Below are positions 5,987 through 6,082 of a stretch of 6,082 nt of DNA, piece after piece. The DNA comes from JALWSI01 sp964569095 [NCBI: uncultured Aquificales bacterium] (GTDB lineage: Bacteria; Thermosulfidibacterota; Thermosulfidibacteria; Thermosulfidibacterales). The stretch is taken from the NCBI GenBank assembly GCA_964569095.1, contig CAZMTB010000162.1:1-6082 (forward strand), written 5' to 3'. A program made the position numbers and the translations under genes. Position 1 is the stretch's first letter; each line of letters starts with the position of its first letter. Under the pieces are notes generated by a model. It had not been told where the DNA came from and ran no database searches. It worked only from the letters and a program-made list of their open reading frames with translations.

Positions 5987-6013
5987 GGGGAAAAGTGATT
6001 TTTTTCACAAACA

Positions 6014-6028
6014 GGGCTGGTACAGCCC
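6014..6028. terminator. Hairpin near the right edge, possible terminator of a minus-strand gene outside the window
   Basis: GGGCTG (6014-6019), loop GTA and CAGCCC (6023-6028) form a six-pair GC stem. On the minus strand it is followed by TGTTTGTG, a poor T-tract. The core resembles that of the argG terminator. Bases 6029-6082 hold no gene I can support. Confidence 0.3.
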
Positions 6029-6082
6029 CCTCGAGAAAGATAGCCGCAACCTATAACCACCTAACAACCTCACTAAGGGGTA

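Overview
The window reads as chromosomal DNA of a Gram-negative-type, probably anaerobic and possibly thermophilic bacterium. The evidence is GspG-like pilin genes, a short GNAT-type N-acetylglutamate synthase of the kind known from Geobacter and related Desulfobacterota, an overlapping argF-argG pair, frequent AGG/AGA arginine and ATA isoleucine codons, and GC near 55-60% in the arg genes. The lineage guess (Desulfobacterota, Thermodesulfobacteria or a neighbour) is inference; no single gene fixes it.

Layout. (1) 1-1186, plus strand: two tandem type IV pilin/pseudopilin genes. The first enters from the left edge exactly at the first residue of the mature protein. The second starts inside the end of the first. 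Their first 116 mature-coding bases are almost identical and then diverge sharply. (2) 1187-1615: no intact gene. A GC hairpin is followed by a minus-strand remnant of a small exported helical protein, broken by frameshifts (perhaps YdbL/DUF1318-like). (3) 1616-2790, minus strand: an MBL-fold hydrolase translationally coupled (ATGA overlap) behind a GNAT acetyltransferase resembling the short ArgA. (4) 2791-2869: a divergent control region with a TTGACA promoter element. (5) 2870-4979, plus strand: argF and argG, overlapping by 17 bases, ending at a strong symmetrical terminator. (6) 5049-5921, minus strand: a secreted protein of unknown function with a Gly/Asp/His-rich tail, its own promoter and a strong ribosome binding site. 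(7) 5987-6082: an A-tract and a hairpin, perhaps the end of another minus-strand gene beyond the right edge.

How the genes work together: the GNAT protein would make N-acetylglutamate, the first committed step of arginine synthesis. ArgF (ornithine to citrulline) and ArgG (citrulline to argininosuccinate) supply two of the last three steps. The final enzyme, ArgH, is not in the window. The MBL protein shares an operon with the GNAT gene, but its substrate cannot be read from sequence. The pilins belong to a separate surface or secretion function.

I see no CRISPR array, tRNA, rRNA or insertion sequence. Nothing here is a clearly undescribed system. The items most worth a second look are the mosaic pilin pair, the decaying exported-protein gene and the unassigned secreted protein.
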